Part shown: in pieces, positions 47,613-55,676 of the stretch
Position numbering within the stretch: the first letter of the stretch is position 1
How the letters are laid out: every line of letters starts with the position of its first letter
NCBI GenBank assembly: GCA_902585415.1
Contig: CACIDN010000001.1
Location: 1-64,000 of the forward strand
From: an uncultured Pelagibacteraceae bacterium
Lineage (GTDB): Bacteria > Pseudomonadota > Alphaproteobacteria > Pelagibacterales > Pelagibacteraceae
Direction: 5' to 3'
Length of the DNA stretch: 64,000 nt
The notes under the pieces: model-generated
The model's input: only the letters and a program-made list of their open reading frames with translations
Told to the model about the DNA's origin: nothing
Database searches by the model: none
Translations under genes and position numbers: made by a program

Positions 47613-48231
47613 AAAACCAAAATATTGGTCTGAGGCGCTAAGATTTTTATCTAGAAAGGATGCTGTTATAAAAAAACTTATTTTAAAATATCAAGATAAA
47701 ACTCTATCAACCCGAAAGGATCTTTTTTACTCTTTATGTAAAAGTATTGTTGGCCAACAAATTAGTGTAGCGGCTGCAAACTCGGTTTTCAAAAAATTTT
47801 TGAAAATTTGTAAAGGAAAAATTAATCCGTTAAATGTTTTAATTTTGAGTAGTTATCAGCTTAAAAAATGTGGTTTAAGCAGACAAAAAGCAAAGGGTAT
47901 AAAAGAGCTAGCAAAAAAATTTAAAAATAAATCTTTCGATCCTAAAAAAATTACAAAAATGGGAGATGAAGAGGCAATAATCTATCTGTCTAATTTAAGA
48001 CAAATTGGAAGATGGTCCGCAGAAATGATTTTGATATTTAATCTTAATAGATCAAATATTTGGCCAATTCAAGATATTGGTCTTTTAAGAGCAATATCAA
48101 AAAATTATAAAACAAAATACCATCCTCCAAAAACTTTTGTGAAAAAGCTGAGTAAAAAGTTTACTCCTTATTGCACAGTGGCTACCTGGTATTTATGGAG
48201 ATCAATAGATGATGAACCAATTCAATATTAG
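47605..48231 (+). CDS. DNA-3-methyladenine glycosylase II-like (HhH-GPD)
   Basis: Base-excision repair glycosylase, 208 residues from the ATG at 47605 (MNKKPKYWSEALRFLS). An open frame ten codons longer would overlap the transporter gene by 38 bases and is less likely. HhH motif LRQIGRWSAEMILIF, then the catalytic Asp in WPIQDIGLLRAI. SIVGQQISVAAANSVF is the AlkA-type helix. It removes alkylated purines. No AlkA N-terminal domain, so it is the short form. Confidence 0.88.
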   Translation: MNKKPKYWSEALRFLSRKDAVIKKLILKYQDKTLSTRKDLFYSLCKSIVGQQISVAAANSVFKKFLKICKGKINPLNVLILSSYQLKKCGLSRQKAKGIKELAKKFKNKSFDPKKITKMGDEEAIIYLSNLRQIGRWSAEMILIFNLNRSNIWPIQDIGLLRAISKNYKTKYHPPKTFVKKLSKKFTPYCTVATWYLWRSIDDEPIQY

Positions 48232-48232
48232 T

Positions 48233-49126
48233 TTAATCTAACCAATCTTTAAACTTAATTTCATTTTCAATAACATAGGTCGGAAGATTTGCTTTTGGAT
48301 AGATAATTAGTTTTTTTTTCTTTTCAGAAAATTTTTTCTCCTTTTTATCTGCAAACATATCATAAATAGTCTCGTTATTTTTCATCAATCTCGTTATTTC
48401 TTTTAACTCAATATTTTCAACTTCAAAATCTCTGTGGTGCAAATAAGATTTTAATTTGATCTCTACATCGACTGGATTTTTCAAATTTGAAAAATGCCAA
48501 CCACCATTCTTTATATAAACTTTATTAATATATTTTTTTTCTGAAAAAAAAGTATCAAGTCTCCAAAAATTAAATTTTTTATTTTTTATATTTCTAAGCC
48601 ATTGGGGAGATTTTAAATTTTTTTTTTTACAAGCCTTACTACCATACCATATAAAACCCTCAAGATATCTATTCAATTTGTAGTAAAAAATATTCTGTTC
48701 AAAAATAATTATATTGTTTTGTACTATAGCAAAATTTAAACCATTTAAATTTGGTATTTCATCAACATCTGAAATAATTATTACGTCATCCTCACTCGCT
48801 TTACTTAAACCATTGACAATTAAATTTCTTTGAAAATTCTCTCTCTTGTGTGCGTTATAAATAAGCTTAGATGAGATTGTTCCTTCATTGTCATTTTTAC
48901 TAATTTTTTCTAAGTTTTGTAGTTCTTCATCATGAACAATATAGATTATTTTGTTTTTGAATTTTGAGTATTTATTTATGTCAAATTTTAAGTCCCTCTT
49001 TTTACCGTTATGATAGAACTTGCTTTCAACAATTACGAAATAATCAACAAAATTTTTTAAGGAATTTAATCTTATATCTAATACAATATCTTCGTCATAA
49101 AACATGAAACAATCAAAGATTCGCAT
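48233..49126 (-). CDS. Glycosyltransferase family 17 protein
   Basis: 297-residue protein of the GT17 family (beta-1,4-N-acetylglucosaminyltransferase relatives): MRIFDCFMFYDEDIVLDIRL, VDYFVIVESKFYHNGKKR, IIISDVDEIPNLNGL with the DxD-like metal site, and GGWHFSNLK. The acceptor is unknown; surface polysaccharide or lipid is likely. Stands alone, convergent with the glycosylase gene (one base between). Confidence 0.85.
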   Translation of the reverse strand: MRIFDCFMFYDEDIVLDIRLNSLKNFVDYFVIVESKFYHNGKKRDLKFDINKYSKFKNKIIYIVHDEELQNLEKISKNDNEGTISSKLIYNAHKRENFQRNLIVNGLSKASEDDVIIISDVDEIPNLNGLNFAIVQNNIIIFEQNIFYYKLNRYLEGFIWYGSKACKKKNLKSPQWLRNIKNKKFNFWRLDTFFSEKKYINKVYIKNGGWHFSNLKNPVDVEIKLKSYLHHRDFEVENIELKEITRLMKNNETIYDMFADKKEKKFSEKKKKLIIYPKANLPTYVIENEIKFKDWLD

Positions 49127-49185
49127 AAAATTGATTTCTAACTCATATATCTTGATATATAAATCTAAAAATTAAATAATTTTTG

Positions 49186-49716
49186 ATGAATAAAAAATTA
49201 ATTATTGATTGGAATATATATAATAGATCAATAGATCAGCTGGCTATTCAAATAAGTGAAAGTAGTTTTAAGCCTTCTTTTATAATTTGTATTGCCCGAG
49301 GCGGTTTGAGGGTAGGAGATGTTTTAAGTAGAATTTTTAATATAAAGTGTGGATATTTAGGTGTTGAAAGCTACTCGGCTGAAAAAGATAATCAAATTGC
49401 TAACAAACAAAGTGAATTAACTTTTGCCAGAGATCTTTCAACTACTACAAGAGAATATGGAGAAAATATACTAATTACAGATGATTTAATAGATACAGGC
49501 GTTACCCTTGAGAAAACTTTAACTTGGTTAAAAAATTATAAAGATTTCAAAGATAAAAAAATTAATTTCAAAACAGCTGTGCTTTATAAAAAAGAAAAAT
49601 CTAAATTTAAATCAGATTATATAGTTCATAATTTAAATAATAACCCCTGGATTGTTTTTCCATATGAACTAAGAGAATTGGTTTCAATAGATGATTTAAG
49701 AAAAGAATTAAAGTAA
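49186..49716 (+). CDS. Purine phosphoribosyltransferase (xanthine/hypoxanthine type)
   Basis: 176-residue phosphoribosyltransferase from ATG at 49186 (a TTG codon just before it is also open). The PRPP-binding motif is ILITDDLIDTGVTLEKTL, and FIICIARGGLRVGDVL is the first loop. Closest in pattern to xanthine-guanine or hypoxanthine PRTases. It is convergent with a purine permease of the AzgA type, sharing a terminator hairpin, so both probably serve purine salvage. Exact base is not settled. Confidence 0.82.
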   Translation: MNKKLIIDWNIYNRSIDQLAIQISESSFKPSFIICIARGGLRVGDVLSRIFNIKCGYLGVESYSAEKDNQIANKQSELTFARDLSTTTREYGENILITDDLIDTGVTLEKTLTWLKNYKDFKDKKINFKTAVLYKKEKSKFKSDYIVHNLNNNPWIVFPYELRELVSIDDLRKELK

Positions 49717-49717
49717 A

Positions 49718-49741
49718 GGGGCTGTTTTATTAGACAGCCCC
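49718..49741. terminator. Bidirectional terminator hairpin between PRTase and permease genes
   Basis: Perfect 8-bp stem GGGGCTGT (49718-49725) / ACAGCCCC (49734-49741) with an 8-base loop, starting two bases after the PRTase stop and ending before the convergent permease stop (49751). Flanks are only moderately T-rich on either strand. Confidence 0.7.
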
Positions 49742-49750
49742 TCTCAAATT

Positions 49751-51061
49751 TTACGCTATAAAAAAACTTATTACGCTCAATACTGATATCAACCAAATAG
49801 CTGGAGAAGTCGTGGATATTTTTCCAGTAAATATTTTAATTAAAGCATAAGATATAAAAGCCAAAGCAATTCCGTTACTTATGCTATAAGTGAGCGGCAT
49901 TGTTATCATTGCTACAATTGAGGGAGCAGATTCTGCTATATCATTCCACTCAATATCCGTAATGTTTCTTACAAAAAGAACAGCAACATATAGAAGTGCA
50001 GCTCCGTCAATTTCCTTAGGCAAACTTGTTGCAAGAGGAGAAAAGAATAAGCATGATAAAAACAGGACTCCAATTACTAAAGAGGTCATGCCCGTTCTCC
50101 CGCCCGCTTTAACACCAGCACCTGACTCTACATAACTTGTTACAGTAGTTGTGCCCATCATAGCACCAGCAACTGTAGCAACACTGTCAGACATCATGGC
50201 TTTATTTATATCTGTAACTCTACCTTTACTATCTACCTTTCCAGCAACATTAGCTACAGATGTTAATGTTCCTGCAGTATCAAAAAAATCAATAAATAAT
50301 AATGTGAAGACCACAGTTGACATACTTGCTGATAACGCCGCTTTTAAATCAAAATCAAATAAATATGTCATTGGCGGTGGTGAGCTTACTACTCCGTTAA
50401 ATTTTGCTAAGCCCGTTACCCATGCAATTATACTAAAAGCAATTATTCCAATTATAATATTTCCTTTAACTTTAAGTTTTTCAAGCACAACCATAGCAAC
50501 AAAAGCCAAGCACCCTAACAGTACTAAAGGATTTTTTAAATCACCGAGAGTTACTAAAGTAACCGGATGATCTCCAACAACTCCCATAATTTCCAATCCT
50601 ATTATGGCTAAAAACAGTCCTATACCTGCTCCAATTCCTAATTTTAAACTTTTTGGAATTGAGTTTATTAACCATGCTCTTAAAGGTGTAAGAGAAATAA
50701 TTAAAAATAATATTCCAGCTACTAAAACTGCACCTAAAGCAGCTTGTGGAGTGTAACCCATACCCGCAACTACACCAAAAGCTACAAAAGCATTTATTCC
50801 CATACCTGGAGCAAGTCCTATTGGCCATGTTTTTCCGTAAAAAGCCATTATGAAACAAGCAAGAGCGGTTGCTAAAATTGTAGCTGTAAATACTGCACCA
50901 AAATCAAAAAAACCTTTTTCAGGTCCAGCGAATTCCCCCGATAAAATAAAAGGGTTTAGGAACATTATATAAGCCATTGTTAGAAATGTAGTTAAGCCCG
51001 CAATAACTTCAGTTCTAAAATCTGTTTTATGTTTTTTATATTCAAAATATTTGTCTAGCAT
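49751..51061 (-). CDS. NCS2 (AzgA-like) purine permease
   Basis: Inner-membrane nucleobase transporter, 436 residues, 12-14 helices. Signature regions: EVIAGLTTFLTMAYIMFLNP at the start, GLAPGMGINAFVAFGVV, GAGIGLFLAIIGL, FIDFFDTAGTLTSVANVAG, and GTTTVTSYVESGAGVKAGGR. This pattern is typical of guanine/hypoxanthine/adenine permeases. A strong Shine-Dalgarno GGAGGA (51070-51065) lies three bases before the ATG. No purine riboswitch is seen in the short leader. Confidence 0.93.
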   Translation of the reverse strand: MLDKYFEYKKHKTDFRTEVIAGLTTFLTMAYIMFLNPFILSGEFAGPEKGFFDFGAVFTATILATALACFIMAFYGKTWPIGLAPGMGINAFVAFGVVAGMGYTPQAALGAVLVAGILFLIISLTPLRAWLINSIPKSLKLGIGAGIGLFLAIIGLEIMGVVGDHPVTLVTLGDLKNPLVLLGCLAFVAMVVLEKLKVKGNIIIGIIAFSIIAWVTGLAKFNGVVSSPPPMTYLFDFDLKAALSASMSTVVFTLLFIDFFDTAGTLTSVANVAGKVDSKGRVTDINKAMMSDSVATVAGAMMGTTTVTSYVESGAGVKAGGRTGMTSLVIGVLFLSCLFFSPLATSLPKEIDGAALLYVAVLFVRNITDIEWNDIAESAPSIVAMITMPLTYSISNGIALAFISYALIKIFTGKISTTSPAIWLISVLSVISFFIA

Positions 51062-51186
51062 AATTCCTCCAGTTAAAAAAAAAATATCAGATTAATAAAA
51101 TAATTCCTTAATTAAATATTCTTTATTAACAATATTCAACTATAAGTTTATTTTTAATAATTTCTCCTATGCTAATATTCAACTTA

Positions 51187-51498
51187 ATGAAAAAAATAAT
51201 TAATACATTTTTGATTTTGTTATTTGTTCTTTTATCGTCCTGTGAAACGGTACAGAATAAAGCTGATGAAGTTATTCAAAAAGAGGATAAGTATTTAATG
51301 AAATTTCTAAATAAAAAAAAAGACTTATTGATTGCAGAATTTGGATACCCAGATTTAACAATGCCAAATGATGGAGAGCCACCTGGTTCGGGAAAAATTA
51401 TATATATTTCAAAGAAATATGGGATTAAATGTCAAAGAAGTTTTGAAATTGATGAAAGTGATTTTGTTGTAGGTTATTCCTCAAAAGGATGTTTTTAA
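51187..51498 (+). CDS. Small lipoprotein of unknown function
   Basis: 103 residues from the ATG at 51187 (MKKIINTFLILLFVLLSSC), a classic lipoprotein signal with the modified Cys at about residue 19. An ATG at 51169 is also in frame. The mature part has LLIAEFGYPDLTMPNDGEPPGSGKIIYIS and two further cysteines (IKCQRSFEI, SSKGCF), which could form a disulfide. The GYP-PD pattern resembles small SmpA/outer-membrane-associated folds, but no family is recognised with confidence. Confidence 0.7.
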   Translation: MKKIINTFLILLFVLLSSCETVQNKADEVIQKEDKYLMKFLNKKKDLLIAEFGYPDLTMPNDGEPPGSGKIIYISKKYGIKCQRSFEIDESDFVVGYSSKGCF

Positions 51499-51520
51499 CT
51501 TGTGGGTTTTACCCCACAAG
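51499..51520. terminator. Terminator-like hairpin after the lipoprotein gene
   Basis: CTTGTGGG (51499-51506) pairs with CCCACAAG (51513-51520), an 8-bp stem that begins at the lipoprotein stop. The gene hsp20 converges from the other side (its stop is at 51532). No clear T-run follows on either strand, so it may act weakly or mainly protect 3' ends. Confidence 0.55.
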
Positions 51521-51531
51521 CAAGGTTTGGC

Positions 51532-51978
51532 TTATTTAATTTGAATTAATTTTTTTTTCTTAAAATCCGGAACTATTCTTTCGCATTCAATAGTTAAAAG
51601 CCCATCTTTCAAATTAGCTTCACCAACTTTTACGTCTTCAGCAATTTTAAATGATCTAGTAAATTGTCTTTGAGATATTCCTTTATGTATAATCTCTCCA
51701 TTTTCGACAGTGTTATCAGATTTTTCAACATGCTTAGTTCTTACAGTTAAAAGATTGTCTTCATATTCTACTTCGACATCTTTTTTGTTAAATCCAGCAA
51801 GAGCTACCTCAATTGAATATCTATCTTTACCAGTCTTCCTAATGTTATATGGCGGATAATTTGACTGAGTTGTCAAACTTCCATTTCCTAGCATGTTTTC
51901 AAATTGCTCAAACATATCATCAAAACCAACAGAAAATGGTCTTAATGAATTAAAGATTGATAGATCCTTACTTGTCAT
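51532..51978 (-). CDS. hsp20: Small heat shock protein, Hsp20/alpha-crystallin family
   Basis: ATP-independent holdase chaperone, 148 residues from the ATG at 51978 (MTSKDLSIFNSLRPFSVGFD). Alpha-crystallin domain about 40-135: YPPYNIRKTGKDRYSIEVAL, AGFNKKDVEVEYEDNLLTV and GLLTIECERIVP. The start is fixed by the Shine-Dalgarno AGGAGG (51988-51983). The open frame reaches back to 52026, but that stretch is the 5' leader. The leader folds into two hairpins, the second sequestering the Shine-Dalgarno, so it should be induced by heat. An IxI-like LIQI is at the C-terminus. Confidence 0.92.
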   Translation of the reverse strand: MTSKDLSIFNSLRPFSVGFDDMFEQFENMLGNGSLTTQSNYPPYNIRKTGKDRYSIEVALAGFNKKDVEVEYEDNLLTVRTKHVEKSDNTVENGEIIHKGISQRQFTRSFKIAEDVKVGEANLKDGLLTIECERIVPDFKKKKLIQIK

Positions 51979-51982
51979 TTTT

Positions 51983-52026
51983 CCTCCTTTGTTAGCAAGG
52001 TTATTTAGTGTCCCATAAGGCAACAC
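51983..52026 (-). promoter_or_regulatory. ROSE-like RNA thermometer in the hsp20 leader
   Basis: Minus strand. Hairpin I is GTGTTGCCTTATGGGACAC (52026-52008), a 7-bp stem with one bulged G and a UUAU loop. Hairpin II is CTTGCT (51999-51994), loop AACAA, and AGGAGG (51988-51983), the Shine-Dalgarno itself. The UUGCU/AGGAG pairing with a central G-G mismatch is the hallmark of ROSE elements. The ATG lies four bases after the hairpin. Confidence 0.7.
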
Positions 52027-52033
52027 ATAAATT

Positions 52034-52061
52034 TATATGGTAACTATTTTTTAATTTTCAA
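52034..52061 (-). promoter_or_regulatory. Candidate heat-shock (RpoH-type) promoter of hsp20
   Basis: Minus strand TTGAAA (52061-52056), 15 bases, CCATATA (52040-52034). This fits the sigma32 pattern (CTTGAAA / CCATnTA), and the predicted start near 52027 coincides with the first base of hairpin I. A sigma70 reading (TTGAAA-18-TATAAA) is also possible. Confidence 0.5.
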
Positions 52062-52072
52062 TATGTAATTTT

Positions 52073-52996
52073 TTATTTATTTTGCTGTAATGCTTTAACA
52101 TGCTCGTCTACACTTTCTGCTAGAGCATTTAAATCATAACCACCTTCTAAGATCGAAACTACTTTTTTATTATTATATTTATTTGTTGCAAGAAGTGTTC
52201 TTCTTGTAATTTCATAAAAATCTTTCGATTTTAATTTAAATTGTGCAAGTGGGTCATCCTGATGTGCATCGAAACCCGCCGAAAAAATTATAAACTCAGG
52301 TTTAAATTCATCTAACTTTCTTAAAACATGATTATATGCGTCAAAATAATTTTCAGAAGATGTGCCTGCTGCCAAAGGTATATTGAATATATTATTAAAC
52401 TTGCCTTTCTCATTCTCAGATCCGGTTCCAGGATAAAAAGGATACTGATGAGTTGATATATATAAAACTTTTTTATTATCGTAAAAAATGTCTTGAGTGC
52501 CATTGCCATGATGAACATCAAAGTCTATGATACATACTTTATTATAATTATATTTTTCAATTAAATATTGAGCCCCTATTGCTGCATTATTAAAAATACA
52601 AAAACCCATAGCTTTATTTTTTTCACAATGATGCCCAGGAGGCCTTACAGCACAAAATACATTATTAAATTTTTTGCTCTCCACGCCATCTATTGCTTTA
52701 ATTATAGAACCTACAGCATCGTATGTTGCGCTCTTACTTCCAGGAGATATAACAGTGTCTCCATCTAAAAATTTTAAACCACTAGACGGAAAAGAATTTT
52801 CTATGTTATCAACATAATCAGACCCATGAACTTTTTTTAATATTTTAAGGTCAAACTTTTCTGACTTAACCCATAATAAATTTTTCCTCTTTTTTAATTT
52901 CTTTACAACTGCCAAAACTCTTTTTGGTTGTTCTGGATGACCATTTCCAGTAATGTGATATTTTGATGTATCGGATGTTACTATTGCAGTACTCAC
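52073..52996 (-). CDS. Histone deacetylase-family (class II HDAC-like) amidohydrolase
   Basis: Arginase/deacetylase-fold zinc hydrolase, 307 residues. RPPGHHCEKNKAMGFCIFNN with the tandem catalytic histidines, DFDVHHGNGTQDIFY with zinc ligands, and ISTHQYPFYPGTG and FSAGFDAHQDDPL complete the site. Bacterial members deacetylate acetylpolyamines or other acetyl-amines, or act on proteins; the substrate here is unknown. Overlaps dapE by four bases. Confidence 0.9.
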   Translation of the reverse strand: MSTAIVTSDTSKYHITGNGHPEQPKRVLAVVKKLKKRKNLLWVKSEKFDLKILKKVHGSDYVDNIENSFPSSGLKFLDGDTVISPGSKSATYDAVGSIIKAIDGVESKKFNNVFCAVRPPGHHCEKNKAMGFCIFNNAAIGAQYLIEKYNYNKVCIIDFDVHHGNGTQDIFYDNKKVLYISTHQYPFYPGTGSENEKGKFNNIFNIPLAAGTSSENYFDAYNHVLRKLDEFKPEFIIFSAGFDAHQDDPLAQFKLKSKDFYEITRRTLLATNKYNNKKVVSILEGGYDLNALAESVDEHVKALQQNK

Positions 52997-54150
52997 TTAA
53001 AGTATTCTTCTAATATTTCTGAATAAATTTTAGTTAAATTTTTTAAATCTTTTAAAGACACTGCCTCATCTATTTTATGCATAGTTTTGCCAACTAAACC
53101 AAACTCAAGGCAAGGTGATATCTTTCTTATATATCTTGCATCAGATGTGCCACCAGATGTTGACAGTTTAGGTTTAATTTTTGTATTCTTTTTAATAATA
53201 TTCTGAATTTTATAAACAAAACTACTCGGTTCACATAAAAATGCCTCTCCAGATACTTTATATTCAATTTCATGTCTAGATTTTTTCTTTCCACATATTT
53301 TTGAAAAAATAGTATTTAGTTTTTTCTTTAGAAATTTTGATTTATGTTTATTATTAAATCGTATATTAAAAGTGGCTTCCGCAGAACCTGGAATAATATT
53401 ATCTATATTGTTATTTATATTTATACTTGTAACTTCTAAGTTAGTTGGCTGAAAATTTTTTGTACCACTATCAAATCTTATATCTTTTAATTTTTTTAAA
53501 ATTTCTATTATAGTAGTAGACGGATTGTTGGCTCGATGTGGGTATGCAACATGCCCTTGAACACCCTTAACAACTAACTTTCCGGTTAAACTACCTCTTC
53601 TACCAATTTTAACCATCTCACCCAATTTATTAGGATTGGTTGGTTCCCCAACTAAACAAAAATTTATTTTTTCTTTTTTCTTTTTTAAATAATCTACCAG
53701 TTTTTTTGTTCCATTAACTGCATCGCCTTCTTCATCCCCTGTAATCAAAAAGCTTATTGAACCTTTAAAATTTTTATTTTTTATCAAAAAAATACTTACG
53801 GCAGATACAAAGGCTGCAATTGAACTTTTCATATCATTAGCACCCCTGCCAATTAAATGACCATTTTTAACTTTTGGTTTGAATGGGTTTACAGTCCAGT
53901 CATTTAAATTACCCGGAGGCACAACATCCAAATGTCCAGCATAACAAAAATTTGGACTTTTATTTCCCAATCTTGCATACAAATTTTTTACTGGTTTATG
54001 TTTTTTATCTTTAAAGATAATTATCTTGGTTCTAAAACCTAATTTTCTTAATTTTTTTTCAAGAAAATTCGTCACACCAGCGTCTATAGGTGTAATAGAT
54101 GGAAATCTAATTAGCTCTTTAGCTAACTCAAGCTCATTTATTTTTTGCAT
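52993..54150 (-). CDS. dapE: Succinyl-diaminopimelate desuccinylase
   Basis: Zinc-dependent M20-fold hydrolase that releases LL-diaminopimelate for lysine and peptidoglycan. YAGHLDVVPPGNLNDWTVNP, GRGANDMKSSIAAF, ITGDEEGDAVNGT and GRRGSLTGKLVVKGVQGHVA are in order, and TSGGTSDARYI sits near the C-terminus. Length 385. It follows dapD after two bases, the preceding pathway branch. Confidence 0.95.
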   Translation of the reverse strand: MQKINELELAKELIRFPSITPIDAGVTNFLEKKLRKLGFRTKIIIFKDKKHKPVKNLYARLGNKSPNFCYAGHLDVVPPGNLNDWTVNPFKPKVKNGHLIGRGANDMKSSIAAFVSAVSIFLIKNKNFKGSISFLITGDEEGDAVNGTKKLVDYLKKKKEKINFCLVGEPTNPNKLGEMVKIGRRGSLTGKLVVKGVQGHVAYPHRANNPSTTIIEILKKLKDIRFDSGTKNFQPTNLEVTSININNNIDNIIPGSAEATFNIRFNNKHKSKFLKKKLNTIFSKICGKKKSRHEIEYKVSGEAFLCEPSSFVYKIQNIIKKNTKIKPKLSTSGGTSDARYIRKISPCLEFGLVGKTMHKIDEAVSLKDLKNLTKIYSEILEEYFK

Positions 54151-54152
54151 TT

Positions 54153-54980
54153 TTATTCTCTTAAAAGTTCATTTACCGAAGTTTTGGATCTTGTTTTTTC
54201 ATCAACTTGTTTAATTATTACTGCGCAGTATAGTGATGCTGCTGATGAATTATTTTTATCCGGTAAAGTTCCTGGCACAACAACTGAGTAAGGAGGTATT
54301 TTACCATAAGATATTTTTCCTGACTTCCGATCTACAATTTTAGTTGATTGACCAATGTACATCCCCATGCTCAAAACCGATCCTTCGCCAACGATTACTC
54401 CTTCAACTACTTCGGACATTGCACCTAAAAAAACGTTATCTTCAATTATTGTAGGCAATGCTTGAGCTGGTTCCAAAACACCTCCAACACCAGAACCTGC
54501 GGATATATGACAATTTTTTCCAATTTGACAACAGCTACCAGCTCTTGCGAAGGTGTCAATCATTGTGCCTTCATCGATGAATGCACCAATGTTTACATAG
54601 CAAGGCATTAATACAGCATTTTTCCCAATAAAAGATCCCTTTCTAACTGGAGAATTAGGAACCATTCTAAAGCCAGCTTTTTCATGATCCTCTTTAGACC
54701 AACCAGCAGTTTTACCTTTTAACAAATGTGCTTTGTCATACCAACTACTATAAGGGCCATTCAAATTTTCCATTGGATATATTCTAAAACTAAGCATAAT
54801 TGCTTTCTTAATGTGTTGGTGAGCAATCCATTGACCACTAATTTTTTCAGCTGCTCTAACTTTTCCGCTATCTAAGTCTGCAATTATTTGATTAACCGCA
54901 TTTTTAAGTTTTTGATCTGAACTAGGGCTAATTTGATCCTTAATTTCCCAGGCATCGTTAATAATTTTTTCTAAAGACAT
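54153..54980 (-). CDS. dapD: Tetrahydrodipicolinate N-succinyltransferase
   Basis: Succinyl-CoA-dependent acyltransferase in the succinylase route to diaminopimelate. It has a left-handed beta-helix hexapeptide-repeat fold (GAFIDEGTMIDTFARAGSCC, IGKNCHISAGSGVGGVLEPA, GEGSVLSMGMYIGQSTKIVD). N-terminal helical part includes KISGQWIAHQHIKKAI. Length 275 is standard. Starts three bases after the HAD gene. Confidence 0.97.
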   Translation of the reverse strand: MSLEKIINDAWEIKDQISPSSDQKLKNAVNQIIADLDSGKVRAAEKISGQWIAHQHIKKAIMLSFRIYPMENLNGPYSSWYDKAHLLKGKTAGWSKEDHEKAGFRMVPNSPVRKGSFIGKNAVLMPCYVNIGAFIDEGTMIDTFARAGSCCQIGKNCHISAGSGVGGVLEPAQALPTIIEDNVFLGAMSEVVEGVIVGEGSVLSMGMYIGQSTKIVDRKSGKISYGKIPPYSVVVPGTLPDKNNSSAASLYCAVIIKQVDEKTRSKTSVNELLRE

Positions 54981-54983
54981 AAT

Positions 54984-55676
54984 TTACCTGTTTTTTAATA
55001 GCCTTATTTCTTTAAGAAATAAAGACAGATTTTCTATTTTATGAGAAATATAATCTTTATTAGAGTCTATCTTGCCAAAATGCTCATCATTAATCAGCCA
55101 AACTGTATAGCATCCTCTTTCATAACCAATACCTAAATTTTTTGCAATATCTTCAATATAGATCGTTTCTTTTGGATTTATCTTAAATTTATTGAGCATT
55201 AGATCAAAAGTCTTTGCCTCGGGTTTTGGGACATACCCAGCATCTTGAATATCGAATACTTTATCTCTTCCAAAAATGTCATATACTCCAAGGTGTGATA
55301 ATATGTTTTCAGCGTGTTCGGCACTCCCGTTAGTGAAAATAAACTTTTCCATATCTAAATTAATCAATTCATCTCTCATAATTTTATCTTCTTTCATAAA
55401 AGAGAGATCGATTGTGTGCACATATTTTAAAAATTCTTGAGGTGGTATGTCATGATGTATCATCAGCCCATTTAAACTTGTGTTATACTTATAAAAATAA
55501 TCAGTTTGTAATTTTTTTGCTTCATCTCGATTTATTTTAAGTCTTTCAGAAATAAATTGAGTCATACGATTGGATACTTGGCCAAATACTTTTTCTAATG
55601 AATAATTGTTATGTTTCCCGTAACATACTCCATCAAGATCTAATAATAGATATTTCATTTCTTTTAAATCTTTCAT
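54984..55676 (-). CDS. HAD-family pyrimidine 5'-nucleotidase
   Basis: HAD hydrolase, 230 residues. Motif I LLLDLDGVCYG, motif II FIFTNGSAEHAENIL, motif III lysine around VPKPEAKTFD, motif IV YIEDIAKNLGIG. The all-helical cap resembles SDT1-type pyrimidine 5'-nucleotidases. It lies between argB and dapD, its usual place in alphaproteobacteria. The start overlaps argB by four bases. Physiological substrate is inferred from the family. Confidence 0.87.
   Translation of the reverse strand: MKDLKEMKYLLLDLDGVCYGKHNNYSLEKVFGQVSNRMTQFISERLKINRDEAKKLQTDYFYKYNTSLNGLMIHHDIPPQEFLKYVHTIDLSFMKEDKIMRDELINLDMEKFIFTNGSAEHAENILSHLGVYDIFGRDKVFDIQDAGYVPKPEAKTFDLMLNKFKINPKETIYIEDIAKNLGIGYERGCYTVWLINDEHFGKIDSNKDYISHKIENLSLFLKEIRLLKNR

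Noticed and set aside
51062..51186. Purine riboswitch before the NCS2 permease
   Set aside because: The intergenic space lacks the conserved three-way-junction bases of purine aptamers and holds no obvious terminator.
51979..52026. 16-codon N-terminal extension of hsp20
   Set aside because: A strong Shine-Dalgarno sits four bases before the ATG at 51978, and the extension corresponds to the structured leader.
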